A stretch of 64,000 nt of DNA from Kyrpidia tusciae DSM 2912 (GTDB taxonomy: Bacteria > Bacillota > Bacilli > Kyrpidiales > Kyrpidiaceae). Position numbers and translations under genes: made by a program. The notes under the pieces were generated by a model that saw nothing but the letters and a program-made list of their open reading frames with translations, was not told the origin of the DNA and made no database searches. The DNA is taken from the NCBI RefSeq assembly GCF_000092905.1, contig NC_014098.1, positions 1,426,001 to 1,490,000 on the forward strand, in the 5' to 3' direction. Position 1 is the first letter of the stretch, and each line of letters starts with the position of its first letter. Positions 18,434-26,304 of this stretch are shown here, piece after piece.

Positions 18434-19099
18434 ATGAGAAGATCGGTGATGATGGCGCCGTCGATCCTGTCGGCGGATTTTGCCCGATTAGCCGAAGAAG
18501 TGGAATCGGTGACCCGGGCGGGAGCGAATTGGATTCATGTGGACGTGATGGACGGGCAGTTTGTTCCAAATATTACGATCGGGCCGCCGGTGGTGGCGAG
18601 TCTCCGCAGGGTCACCGATTTGCCCTTGGATGTGCATTTGATGATTGCCAATCCGGATCGCTATATTGAGGATTTTGCCCGGGCCGGGGCGGACCGAATC
18701 ACCGTCCATGTTGAAGCTTGTCCACATCTGCACCGAACGATCCAGAGTATCCGGGCGACAGGGGCGAAACCCGGGGTTGCTCTCAACCCGGCCACGCCGC
18801 CCGAAATGGTGCGCTGGGTGTTGGAGGATGTGGAGTTGGTTTTGGTCATGACGGTCAACCCCGGGTTCGGAGGACAGGCGTTTCTTCCTCGAACGGTGGA
18901 GAAAATCCCTCTTTTGCGAGAATGGGCAGGGGATCGGGACGACCTTTACGTCGAGGTGGATGGGGGGATCGATCCTTCAACCGCTCCCAAGGCGGTGAAG
19001 GCGGGGGCCGATGTGCTGGTGGCCGGCTCAGCGGTGTTTGGACGGGCGGACCGAAAAAAAGCGTTGGGCGATATCCTGGAGGCGATTGCACACATTTAG
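18434..19099 (+). CDS. rpe: Ribulose-phosphate 3-epimerase
   Basis: 221 residues, TIM barrel of the pentose phosphate pathway interconverting ribulose-5-P and xylulose-5-P. MAPSILSADFARL, HVDVMDGQFVPNITIGP, VHLMIANPD, VMTVNPGFGGQ and EVDGGID carry the metal-binding His and Asp residues. Start ATG 18434, 8 nt after AAGGGGG. The thiN gene that follows rpe in B. subtilis is absent; spoVM comes next. Confidence 0.97.
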   Translation: MRRSVMMAPSILSADFARLAEEVESVTRAGANWIHVDVMDGQFVPNITIGPPVVASLRRVTDLPLDVHLMIANPDRYIEDFARAGADRITVHVEACPHLHRTIQSIRATGAKPGVALNPATPPEMVRWVLEDVELVLVMTVNPGFGGQAFLPRTVEKIPLLREWAGDRDDLYVEVDGGIDPSTAPKAVKAGADVLVAGSAVFGRADRKKALGDILEAIAHI

Positions 19100-19196
19100 C
19101 CCGAGAAGGAATATACATAAAGAGCAATGGGACCGCAACGCGTTTGAAAGAAGGGCCAGTCCGAGTACGGATACCGGAGGCGGAGGAGGGGTTTTT

Positions 19197-19277
19197 GTGC
19201 GCTTTTATACCATCAAACTGCCTCGTTTCCTTGGGGAGATCGTAAAAGCGATTCTGAACGCCTTTCACAAAGACTAA
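19197..19277 (+). CDS. spoVM: Stage V sporulation protein M
   Basis: A 26-codon gene whose product begins MRFYTIKLPRFLGEIV and ends NAFHKD. It aligns over its full length with B. subtilis SpoVM, keeping Ile6, Pro9 and the C-terminal Lys-Asp; Gly14 there is Glu here. SpoVM is an amphipathic helix that recognises the convex forespore membrane and anchors the coat ATPase SpoIVA. The start is GTG 19197, about 7-9 nt after GGAGGAGG. A terminator follows at once. Its position after rpe and before rpmB is the same as in B. subtilis. Confidence 0.96.
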   Translation: MRFYTIKLPRFLGEIVKAILNAFHKD

Positions 19278-19279
19278 AC

Positions 19280-19306
19280 AAAAAAGCACCTCCGCGGTGC
19301 TTTTTT
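19280..19306. terminator. Bidirectional terminator between spoVM and rpmB
   Basis: AAAAAAGCACC (19280-19290), loop TCCGC, then GGTGCTTTTTT (19296-19306). The symmetric A and T tracts allow it to end spoVM (plus) and rpmB (minus). Confidence 0.92.
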
Positions 19307-19309
19307 GTT

Positions 19310-19501
19310 TCAAAGAGCCCTTTTGACCTTTCCGGCCTTCAGGCAGCGGGCACACACCCGAATGCGGCGAACACTGCCGCCGACCTCCGCCCTAATCTTG
19401 TGGATGTTGGGCATCCAGCGGCGTTTCGTGAGTATATGGGAGTGGCTCACCGCGTGCCCGGTCGCCGGCCCACGTCCACAGATTTCACAACGCTTGGCCA
19501 T
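19310..19501 (-). CDS. rpmB: Large ribosomal subunit protein bL28
   Basis: 63 residues, MAKRCEICGRGPATGHAVSH then THRR-like KRRWMPNIHKIRA and CARCLKAGKV. The CxxC pairs (CEIC, CARC) make this the zinc-binding form of bL28. Reads opposite to its neighbours, as in B. subtilis. ATG at 19501 is about 7 nt after GGGGGTG; an upstream in-frame start at 19570 is rejected because it would lie on top of the promoter. Confidence 0.97.
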   Translation of the reverse strand: MAKRCEICGRGPATGHAVSHSHILTKRRWMPNIHKIRAEVGGSVRRIRVCARCLKAGKVKRAL

Positions 19502-19560
19502 CCGTTTCACCCCCGTCCGGTCGATGGATCCGCGGCCGCTCACGGCATGTCGACTTTCCC

Positions 19561-19589
19561 ATGCTACCACACGGTCGATGTTCGATCAA
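19561..19589 (-). promoter_or_regulatory. Sigma-A promoter for rpmB
   Basis: On the minus strand TTGATC (19589-19584), 17 nt, TAGCAT (19566-19561), 60 bp ahead of the rpmB start. Confidence 0.55.
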
Positions 19590-19748
19590 GGGACTCGGGG
19601 GGCCGAACTCCGGAATTTTCCCTTTCGCCCCCGGAAGAGGGGGTGAGCGCCCTTCGTCCCTTTTCCGAGGTCGCCCGATTGTAGTAAAATGCAAGGGAAG
19701 TCACACCGTCACGCCCGGATTCCGGGGTGCGAGGGGGAACGATGGGAG

Positions 19749-20114
19749 ATGCCGAAAGAACTGCAGACCGCGATTGGGAAGATTTTCATTGTCGAAGACG
19801 TCATTGCCACGATTGCAGGGACCGCAGCCATGGAGTGTTACGGGTTGGCGGGGATGGCCTCCCGACGCCAGGTCAAAGACAGCCTGACAGAGTTTTTGGG
19901 CCGGGACAACCCTGGTCGAGGCGTGGAGGTACAGATTCGGGATGACAAGACCGTGGTGGATCTCCACATCATTGTCGTGTACGGCATGAAAATTTCCGAA
20001 GTAGCCCACAATGTGATCGAAAAGGTGCGGTACACCTTGCAGGATACCCTCGGAATCACCCCGGATCGCATCAACGTGTACGTTCAGGGCGTTCGGGTGC
20101 CGGAAGAGAAGTAG
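19749..20114 (+). CDS. yloU: Asp23/Gls24 family protein (YloU type)
   Basis: 121 residues. IGKIFIVEDVIATIAGTAAMECYGLAGM and VDLHIIVVYGMKISEVA are the Asp23 core, an envelope-stress-associated fold of unknown biochemical role. Start ATG 19749 after GAGGGGGAAC; 12 nt before the fatty-acid kinase gene, a pairing conserved in Firmicutes (yloU-yloV), which suggests a functional link. Confidence 0.92.
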   Translation: MPKELQTAIGKIFIVEDVIATIAGTAAMECYGLAGMASRRQVKDSLTEFLGRDNPGRGVEVQIRDDKTVVDLHIIVVYGMKISEVAHNVIEKVRYTLQDTLGITPDRINVYVQGVRVPEEK

Positions 20115-20126
20115 GAGGGCGTTGGG

Positions 20127-21815
20127 TTGGAGGACAGGCGATTGGACGGGCAGACGCTCGTCCGGGCATTGGAGGCGGCGGGGCGGCGATTGAATGAGGC
20201 AGGACCGACCATCAACCGCCTGAATGTCTTTCCCGTTCCCGATGCGGACACGGGGACAAACTTATCGTTGACGTTTGATGCTGGGCTCCGGGCGTTGGCT
20301 GAACATCCTGCCTCGGGAGCGGCTGAAGTGCTCAGTCGATTCGCCAAAGGGCTGATCTTCGGTGCGAGGGGTAACTCCGGCGTCATTCTTTCACAGTTTT
20401 TTCTAGGTCTGGCCGGCAGCCTCCGGGGGGAAGTGGAGCTGTCCCTCCCCAAGTGGAGTGAGGCGTGGAATCACGGGGCGGAAGCAGCCTACCGGGCAGT
20501 GCAGAAACCGGTGGAAGGTACGATGCTCAGCATTGCCCGGGATACGGCCCGGGCTTGGATAGACGGATCCAGCGAGGGCTGGGAGGCAGCCGCCCGGGCG
20601 GCTGTTGCCGCGGCGGAATCGGTGCTTGAGGGGGGAGCCCCGGATCCTTCGGGGCGTCGCCAACCGGGGGTGGTGGATTCCGGTGCCCTCGGTTTTGCCG
20701 TGATACTCGATGCTTTTGTTGAAACGCTCGCCGGAGTATCGTTGCCGTGGGAGGCGGACATCGCGGTTGTGGCCAAGGGACGGCGGGAAGACCGCATGGC
20801 AGTATCCTCCGCCTCGATGGACGAAGCCCTCTCAATCGAATGCCGGCGGGATGAAAGCGGCGCCGGTTACGGCTATTGCACCGAGTGTTTGATCCAAGTC
20901 GCCGGGCGAGGGGAATCGATGACCGCCCGGCTCGAACAGTCGTTGTCCGGGCTCGGGGACTCCTTGCTCGTGGTCCAGGTGGACGAGTGGATCAAAGTAC
21001 ACATTCATAGTTTTCACCCGGGGACGGTTTTAGAGCGTTGTTTGTCCTTTGGCCCCCTTGATCGGATCAAGATTGACAATATGCAAATGCAAGTGAACCA
21101 AGAGCCCAAATCCTCGGAAGTTGCCCCAGCCAGTCCCCAGCCGCGATCTACGGTTCCCCGGCGTTCTCTGGTTGCGGCGGTGGACGACGAAGGAGCGGCT
21201 CGATTGTTTGAAGGGGCGGGCGTTCCCGCTGTCGTTCTCTCGGAAGTGGGCGGGAAATCCGGGGCGGTGTCTGTGTTATCTCGGGTTGTACAAGAGACCG
21301 GGAGTGCGGAGACGGCGGTTTTGGTGTGTCAGAGCCGGTCCGAAGCAGATGTCAAACGGGCCCTGCGTACGCTGGGAACCGGGGTGCTTCGTGTGATTCG
21401 CGCCGGCAGTGTTCCGGAAGGCTTGGCGGCCGCTTGTGTGTTCGAGCCCACCCGCCCTTTGGACGAGAATGAACGCCGGATGAAGGAGGCCATGGCCAGG
21501 GTCCGCTCGGGATTCATCCGGAAAGTTTCTCATTCCGGGCCCTTGCGACCCGGTGCGCGGTCCGGCCTTTATGAGGGAATGGTGGACGGCCAAGTGGTGG
21601 CGGTGGGTGAAACCATTTCTCCCGTTCTCCTTGGTTTGATAGAACGCCTCGGAGTTGAAGAGGCCGAATTGGTCACGGTGATCTGGGGAAAGCGGGTGAG
21701 TGCTCAGGAGGAGAGGGCGGTCCGAGAACAGGTGTCCGTCAAGTTTCCGAACCTCTCTTTTGAATGGCTTCGGGGAGATGAAACGACTTACGACGCTGTG
21801 GTGGGTGTGGAGTGA
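20127..21815 (+). CDS. fakA: Fatty acid kinase catalytic subunit FakA (YloV; DhaL-DegV-like)
   Basis: 562 residues. N-terminal DhaL-type kinase domain with NVFPVPDADTGTNLSLT (Mg-ATP aspartates) and GARGNSGVILSQF, a middle linker domain, and a C-terminal domain related to DegV partners. With a FakB (DegV) protein, not in this window, it phosphorylates exogenous fatty acids to acyl-phosphate for PlsX/PlsY, which fits the lipid genes at 28410-33293. Start TTG 20127, 8 nt after AGGAGG. The sdaAB-sdaAA genes found next in B. subtilis are missing. Confidence 0.93.
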   Translation: MEDRRLDGQTLVRALEAAGRRLNEAGPTINRLNVFPVPDADTGTNLSLTFDAGLRALAEHPASGAAEVLSRFAKGLIFGARGNSGVILSQFFLGLAGSLRGEVELSLPKWSEAWNHGAEAAYRAVQKPVEGTMLSIARDTARAWIDGSSEGWEAAARAAVAAAESVLEGGAPDPSGRRQPGVVDSGALGFAVILDAFVETLAGVSLPWEADIAVVAKGRREDRMAVSSASMDEALSIECRRDESGAGYGYCTECLIQVAGRGESMTARLEQSLSGLGDSLLVVQVDEWIKVHIHSFHPGTVLERCLSFGPLDRIKIDNMQMQVNQEPKSSEVAPASPQPRSTVPRRSLVAAVDDEGAARLFEGAGVPAVVLSEVGGKSGAVSVLSRVVQETGSAETAVLVCQSRSEADVKRALRTLGTGVLRVIRAGSVPEGLAAACVFEPTRPLDENERRMKEAMARVRSGFIRKVSHSGPLRPGARSGLYEGMVDGQVVAVGETISPVLLGLIERLGVEEAELVTVIWGKRVSAQEERAVREQVSVKFPNLSFEWLRGDETTYDAVVGVE

Positions 21816-23884
21816 TGGAGAGGGATCCCCGCGCTTGGCAGGACCCGCTCGCCCGGCCGGTTACGTTCTTGCCTGGCGTCGGCCCCCGGAGGGCCAGGGC
21901 TTTGGAGAGTTTGGGGATTCGGTCAATTGGCGATCTCCTTTATCATTATCCCTTTCGTTATGAGGATCTCCGTCTTCGCCGTCCTGGAGAGTGGGAAGAC
22001 GGCCGCCGGGTGGCGGTGGAAGGGACTGTGGCGGGGAAGCCCCGGGTGAGCAGAGGTGGGCGGGTCCCGGTGGTGGCGGTGCCGATGGACGTTCAAGGAA
22101 TTCGCATTCATGCGGTCTGGTTTCGTCAGGCTTATGTCCTTGAACGGTTGACTCGTTATCGGCGATGGCGGTTGGCGGGCCGGTGGCAGGCCGCCCGGCG
22201 CAGCCTGGTGGTGGAACATATGGAGCCGGTATCCGAGGGCGGCGCTGGTCATTCTGTCCACGCGGGCAGGATTGTGCCCGTGTACCAAACCAGCGGGGAT
22301 CTCCGTCCCAAATGGCTGCGTACGTGGATCGCGTCCGCCTTGAAAGAAGCTGAGCCCCATCTCGTCGATCCCCTGCCGTGGCGCTGGAGGGCGAAACTGG
22401 GCCTCATGGACAAAGCCGAGGCCCTGCGAGAGATTCACTTTCCCCGGGACTGGGAGCGACTTGGTCGGGCCCGGGAAAGATTGGTATACGAAGAATGCCT
22501 CAGGTTTCAGCTTCCGCTCCAGTGTGCCCGGTGGAGGCAGAAAAGCCGACGGGCCCCGGCCCTCAGACTGACCCGGAGGGAGTGGGAAGAATTTTTGGCG
22601 GCTCTTCCGTTTTCTCCCACGGAAGGGCAGCGGCGGGTGTTGCGGGCGGTGGCGGCGGAGATCGCCGGACATGCTCCCATGCGCCGGCTCATCCTCGGCG
22701 ACGTCGGTTCCGGGAAGACGGTGATCGCGGCCGCCGCTCTCTTTGCGGCGGCGATGAGCGGCGGACAAGGGGTATTGTTGGCTCCCACAGAAATTCTGGC
22801 CGAGCAACACGCCCGCACGTTGTCTGGTTGGTTCGCGGGCTTTTCTTTTCCAGTTTGGCTGTTAACGGGAGGGACCGACCGGGCCGAACGCACCCGATGC
22901 TTTGCCGATATTTCCGCCGGCCGCCCGGGGATCCTCGTGGGAACCCATGCGGTGCTCGGCCATGTCCCGTACTCCGCTCTTCGGGTGGCCGTGTGTGATG
23001 AGCAGCAGCGATTCGGGGTCGTGCAGCGGATGGCCCTGCTGCGGCCAAACGAGTCTATCCACCTGTTGTCCATGTCGGCAACGCCGATTCCGCGTACGTT
23101 GGCCATGGCCCTTTTTGGCGATGTCGACGTCTCCTTTTTACCTGCTCGCCCTGAAACCCCAGGCCGGCGCGTCACTCGGTGGCTGCCGCTGGAGCGGGAA
23201 GAAGAGGTCGTCCTTGAACTGCGTCAGCGATTGAGTCGGGGTGAGCGGGCATACGTGGTGGCTCCGGCGATCGGAAGGCCGGGTGAACAGCCGGAATCGA
23301 AAAAAGATGTCCTTTCTCTGTTCGACTGGTTTCGGGAACAATTGGCGGGGTTTGCCGTCGGCTTGTTGCACGGGCGCATGTCTCCCGGGGAAAAAGAACG
23401 GGTGATGCGGGCTTTTGCGGAGGGCGCTATACAGGCTTTGGTGGCGACAACCGTCGTGGAGGTGGGCGTCGACGTTCCCGAGGCCACGATGATGGTGATT
23501 TATCACGCTGAACGATTTGGCCTCAGCCAGTTGCATCAGTTGCGCGGACGAATCGGCCGGTCGGGGCAGGATGCGGTGTGTTTTGTCCTAACGGGGCCCC
23601 TGACGGACATCGCTCGTCAGCGGATCGAGGCCTTTCAAGCGGTGAATGATGGATACTTATTGGCCAAAAAAGATCTGGAGCTGCGGGGGCCGGGGGATTG
23701 GGCGGGTCTGGCCCAGAGCGGTTGGCCAGATTTCGCACTTTTCGACCCGATTCGAGATGAAATCTGGATGCGCCGGGCCAAACACCATGCCCACCATCTT
23801 GTGCGGAGCCGAGAATTCTGGCTTTTGCCGGAGTTTGCCTCCCTGCGGGAAGGACTGGCCGTCAGCGGTGAAGGGATCCACTGA
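21812..23884 (+). CDS. recG: ATP-dependent DNA helicase RecG
   Basis: 690 residues. Wedge/OB domain in the first third, then Walker A LGDVGSGKT, DEQQRFGV (motif II, DEQQ instead of DEQH), MSATPIPRT (III), and TTVVEVGVDVPEATMMVIYHAERFGLSQLHQLRGRIGRSG in the C-terminal domain. RecG remodels forks and Holliday junctions. The GTG (21812) or ATG (21815) overlaps the fakA stop. Confidence 0.96.
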   Translation: MMERDPRAWQDPLARPVTFLPGVGPRRARALESLGIRSIGDLLYHYPFRYEDLRLRRPGEWEDGRRVAVEGTVAGKPRVSRGGRVPVVAVPMDVQGIRIHAVWFRQAYVLERLTRYRRWRLAGRWQAARRSLVVEHMEPVSEGGAGHSVHAGRIVPVYQTSGDLRPKWLRTWIASALKEAEPHLVDPLPWRWRAKLGLMDKAEALREIHFPRDWERLGRARERLVYEECLRFQLPLQCARWRQKSRRAPALRLTRREWEEFLAALPFSPTEGQRRVLRAVAAEIAGHAPMRRLILGDVGSGKTVIAAAALFAAAMSGGQGVLLAPTEILAEQHARTLSGWFAGFSFPVWLLTGGTDRAERTRCFADISAGRPGILVGTHAVLGHVPYSALRVAVCDEQQRFGVVQRMALLRPNESIHLLSMSATPIPRTLAMALFGDVDVSFLPARPETPGRRVTRWLPLEREEEVVLELRQRLSRGERAYVVAPAIGRPGEQPESKKDVLSLFDWFREQLAGFAVGLLHGRMSPGEKERVMRAFAEGAIQALVATTVVEVGVDVPEATMMVIYHAERFGLSQLHQLRGRIGRSGQDAVCFVLTGPLTDIARQRIEAFQAVNDGYLLAKKDLELRGPGDWAGLAQSGWPDFALFDPIRDEIWMRRAKHHAHHLVRSREFWLLPEFASLREGLAVSGEGIH

Positions 23885-23901
23885 CGTGTATGCGGGGGGA
23901 T

Positions 23902-24063
23902 TTAAGATTCCGGCCGTCGGGGTGGCTCCGGTACGTCCATTGGGGATTGTCTCCGGGATGAAGAAACCGGCGGCATCCCCAGAGTGAAAAAAATGACAAA
24001 AGCGAGGACAAGGACGAAAAAGATAGCCCCGATCACCATTCCTTCGGTGTATGACAACGGCAT
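23902..24063 (-). CDS. Small single-pass membrane protein, unrecognised
   Basis: 53 residues: a short N-terminus MPLSYTEGM, one strongly hydrophobic helix (about residues 9-30, VIGAIFFVLVLAFVIFF) and a proline/arginine-rich tail. The start ATG 24063 follows GAGGTGAT at 24075-24068 with good spacing, better than the upstream ATGs at 24081 and 24111. It reads against recG and rsmD. I do not recognise the family. Hydrophobic pattern plus a good ribosome site make it likely real. Confidence 0.55.
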   Translation of the reverse strand: MPLSYTEGMVIGAIFFVLVLAFVIFFTLGMPPVSSSRRQSPMDVPEPPRRPES

Positions 24064-24112
24064 GCGGATCACCTCGTGCATAGGTTGCCCAGGGATCAAT
24101 TGTTGATTCATG

Positions 24113-24144
24113 AAAAATCCCCCTCGTCCGGGTCAACGAGGGGG
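24113..24144 (-). terminator. Terminator-like hairpin upstream of the small membrane protein gene
   Basis: A perfect 9-bp stem (24119-24127 with 24136-24144, CCCCCTCGT and its complement) is followed on the minus strand by ATTTTT (24118-24113). No minus-strand gene lies upstream of it, so it may be an attenuator in the leader of the 53-residue gene or a relic. Confidence 0.7.
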
Positions 24145-24304
24145 TTGTCGCATGGCCTTCGCCAGACGACACGGGAGAGGAGAAACCGGAGGAGAGCATA
24201 TGGGGATACCCTGCTGCTCCACGGTTTGCGGCGTCGGTTGACAACCGCCGGTTATCATCATGGACAGGTTTGCGAGCGTTTATACATGTCGGGCACGTCA
24301 AATG

Positions 24305-24313
24305 TGGTACACT
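24305..24313 (+). promoter_or_regulatory. Extended -10 promoter before rsmD
   Basis: TGG immediately before TACACT (24308-24313) makes an extended -10; no clear -35 at the right spacing. It is 30 bp ahead of the rsmD start and would drive rsmD-coaD and possibly the following genes. Confidence 0.45.
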
Positions 24314-24343
24314 CTTTCCAACAGGGCGGTGGAGGTGAGTCAC

Positions 24344-24931
24344 ATGCGGGTCGTCGCCGGAGAGCTGGGTGGCCGCCCACTGGCTGGCGTGCCGGGCCGA
24401 GGGACGCGTCCCACCGCCGATCGGGTCAAAGAAGCGATGTTCAGTATCCTGGGCGGCAGCCTGGACGGGGGATGGGCGCTGGATGCCTTTGCCGGCACCG
24501 GAGCTCTTGGTATCGAGGCCTTGAGCCGGGGGGCGGAGCGGGCCGTTTTCATCGAAAAATCCCCGGCGGCCCTCCGGGTTTTACGGGGCAACCTGAAACG
24601 CCTTGGGTTGGATGCGCGTTGCCGGGTTTTGCCGATGGACGTCCGGGTCGCCTTGCACAGGTTGAATGCCCTGATACCGGTCGCCGGAGTTTCGGGCCAG
24701 GCGATGGCGTTTCGCTGGGTGTTTTTTGATCCCCCGTACAAAATGGCCGGGGCGGTGGATCTACTCGGGGAGTTGGACCGCCTGGGATTGGTGGAAGCGG
24801 GGGCTGTGGCCGTGGTGGAGACTTCCGCACAAACGGCGGTTCCAGATAAGATCGGGATGTGGATCCATTGGAAGCGATCGACCTATGGCGATACCGCCCT
24901 GACGTTTTATCGAAAGGAGTCGACAGAATGA
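24344..24931 (+). CDS. rsmD: 16S rRNA m2G966 methyltransferase RsmD
   Basis: 195 residues: MRVVAGELGGRPL, TRPTADRVKEAMFSIL, DAFAGTGALGIEALSRGA (SAM loop) and FFDPPYKM (catalytic N/D-PPY-type motif) define the family. Start ATG 24344 is 8 nt after GGAGGTGAG. Overlaps coaD by 4 nt, the widespread rsmD-coaD pair (B. subtilis ylbH-coaD). Confidence 0.96.
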   Translation: MRVVAGELGGRPLAGVPGRGTRPTADRVKEAMFSILGGSLDGGWALDAFAGTGALGIEALSRGAERAVFIEKSPAALRVLRGNLKRLGLDARCRVLPMDVRVALHRLNALIPVAGVSGQAMAFRWVFFDPPYKMAGAVDLLGELDRLGLVEAGAVAVVETSAQTAVPDKIGMWIHWKRSTYGDTALTFYRKESTE

Positions 24932-25407
24932 TCACAGCCATTTATCCGGGAAGTTTTGATCCGATCACCATGGGGCACTTGGACATCATTGAACGCGGCG
25001 CCCAGATATTTGACGCCGTCGTGGTTGCAGTGTTAGAAAATCCGCACAAGAGTGCTCTATTCGCGGTTGAAGAAAGAAAGCAATTGATCGAACGGTCTGT
25101 CGAGGGATTCGATAACGTGCGGGTGGAGACCTTCATGGGTCTTTTGGTCGATTACCTCAAACAAAGGGGCGCCAGGGTGGTGATTCGGGGACTTCGAGCT
25201 GTTTCCGATTTTGAGTTCGAGCTGCAAAATGCCACCATGAACCGTAAGTTGTGGCCTTGGGCGGAAACATTTTTTATGCCGACAAGCACCAATTACTCTT
25301 ATCTCAGTTCAAGTATTGTGAAAGAAATCGCGAAGTACGGCGGCGATGTGTCAGGCTTGGTGCCGCCCCACGTAGAGGAGGCGCTCCGGGCCAAATACCG
25401 GCCTTAG
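24928..25407 (+). CDS. coaD: Phosphopantetheine adenylyltransferase
   Basis: 159 residues; penultimate CoA step (ATP + phosphopantetheine to dephospho-CoA). AIYPGSFDPITMGHLDI holds the nucleotidyltransferase TxGH-type signature, and YSYLSSSIVKEIAKYGGDV the ISSTxxR-like site (here SSSIVKE). ATG 24928 overlaps the rsmD stop (ATGA) with AAAGGAG 9 nt upstream. coaBC, the preceding steps, is at 7108. Confidence 0.96.
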   Translation: MITAIYPGSFDPITMGHLDIIERGAQIFDAVVVAVLENPHKSALFAVEERKQLIERSVEGFDNVRVETFMGLLVDYLKQRGARVVIRGLRAVSDFEFELQNATMNRKLWPWAETFFMPTSTNYSYLSSSIVKEIAKYGGDVSGLVPPHVEEALRAKYRP

Positions 25408-25496
25408 ACGGTATGTGTGGAGTCGAGCCTGTCATATCATGAAAAGAGGACGATCGGCCGATTTGGTGGGATCGTTCGAGAAGGGAGAACCGGACC

Positions 25497-26300
25497 GTGG
25501 GAAGACCCAGGATCGGGCTGGCCCTGGGGGCAGGGAGTGCCCGGGGGTTCGCTCATATCGGAGTGTTGCAAGTGCTGGAGGAGCATCGGATTCCCATCGA
25601 TCTGATGGCGGGGACCAGTATGGGCGCCTTGGTCGGGTCGTTGTACGCCTCGGGGATCGGACCCGGGGATCTCGGAAAGCTGGCGTGTTCACTCCCGCGC
25701 CGATCGTGGGTGGACCCGGCCGTCCCAAAGATGGGACTGGTTTTGGGGGACAAAATCACGGAGGTGGTCCGGTTTCTAACCAAGGGGATGGCTTTGGAAC
25801 AGATGTCGCCGCCGTTATGGGTGGTGGCGACAGATCTGGAGGCGGGCCAGAGGGTGGTATTTCGGAAAGGCCCGGCCTTTCGGGCCGTTCGCGCAAGCAT
25901 TTCGATTCCCGGAATCTTTGTTCCGGTGGTATCCGAAGGGCGCCTGTTGGTGGATGGAGGGGTGATTGAACGGGTGCCGGTGCGTACCGCCAGGGAAATG
26001 GGGGCGGATGTGGTGGTGGCCGTGGACGTGGGAAAGGGCCAAGCCGGGCCTGTCCGCCATATTTTCGATGTCATTCTTCAAAGTATCGACATCATGGAAC
26101 GACAGATTGTGGACGTCCGCCTTCCCGAGGCGGATGTCGTTATTCAACCGGATCTGGGAGCCATCGGTTCCACGGCTTTCAGCCAGGCTGAGGCGATGAT
26201 CGAACGGGGGCGGGAGGCGGCGCTCCACATGATTCCCCGGATTCGGGAGTTGATGGGCAGCGCGGACGGGGAGGACGGATCGACGGCGGAGGGGGCGTGA
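25497..26300 (+). CDS. ylbK: Patatin-like phospholipase (RssA/YlbK type)
   Basis: 267 residues. Oxyanion loop GAGSARGFAHIGVL, nucleophile elbow GTSMG (Ser41) and catalytic Asp153 in VDGGVIE give the complete Ser-Asp dyad of bacterial patatins. No signal peptide, so cytosolic or membrane-peripheral; the substrate is unknown. Start GTG 25497 after AAGGGAG. Position between coaD and the Lon-PDZ protease matches B. subtilis ylbK; the intervening ylbJ (membrane protein) is absent. Confidence 0.9.
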   Translation: MGRPRIGLALGAGSARGFAHIGVLQVLEEHRIPIDLMAGTSMGALVGSLYASGIGPGDLGKLACSLPRRSWVDPAVPKMGLVLGDKITEVVRFLTKGMALEQMSPPLWVVATDLEAGQRVVFRKGPAFRAVRASISIPGIFVPVVSEGRLLVDGGVIERVPVRTAREMGADVVVAVDVGKGQAGPVRHIFDVILQSIDIMERQIVDVRLPEADVVIQPDLGAIGSTAFSQAEAMIERGREAALHMIPRIRELMGSADGEDGSTAEGA

Positions 26301-26304
26301 CCGT

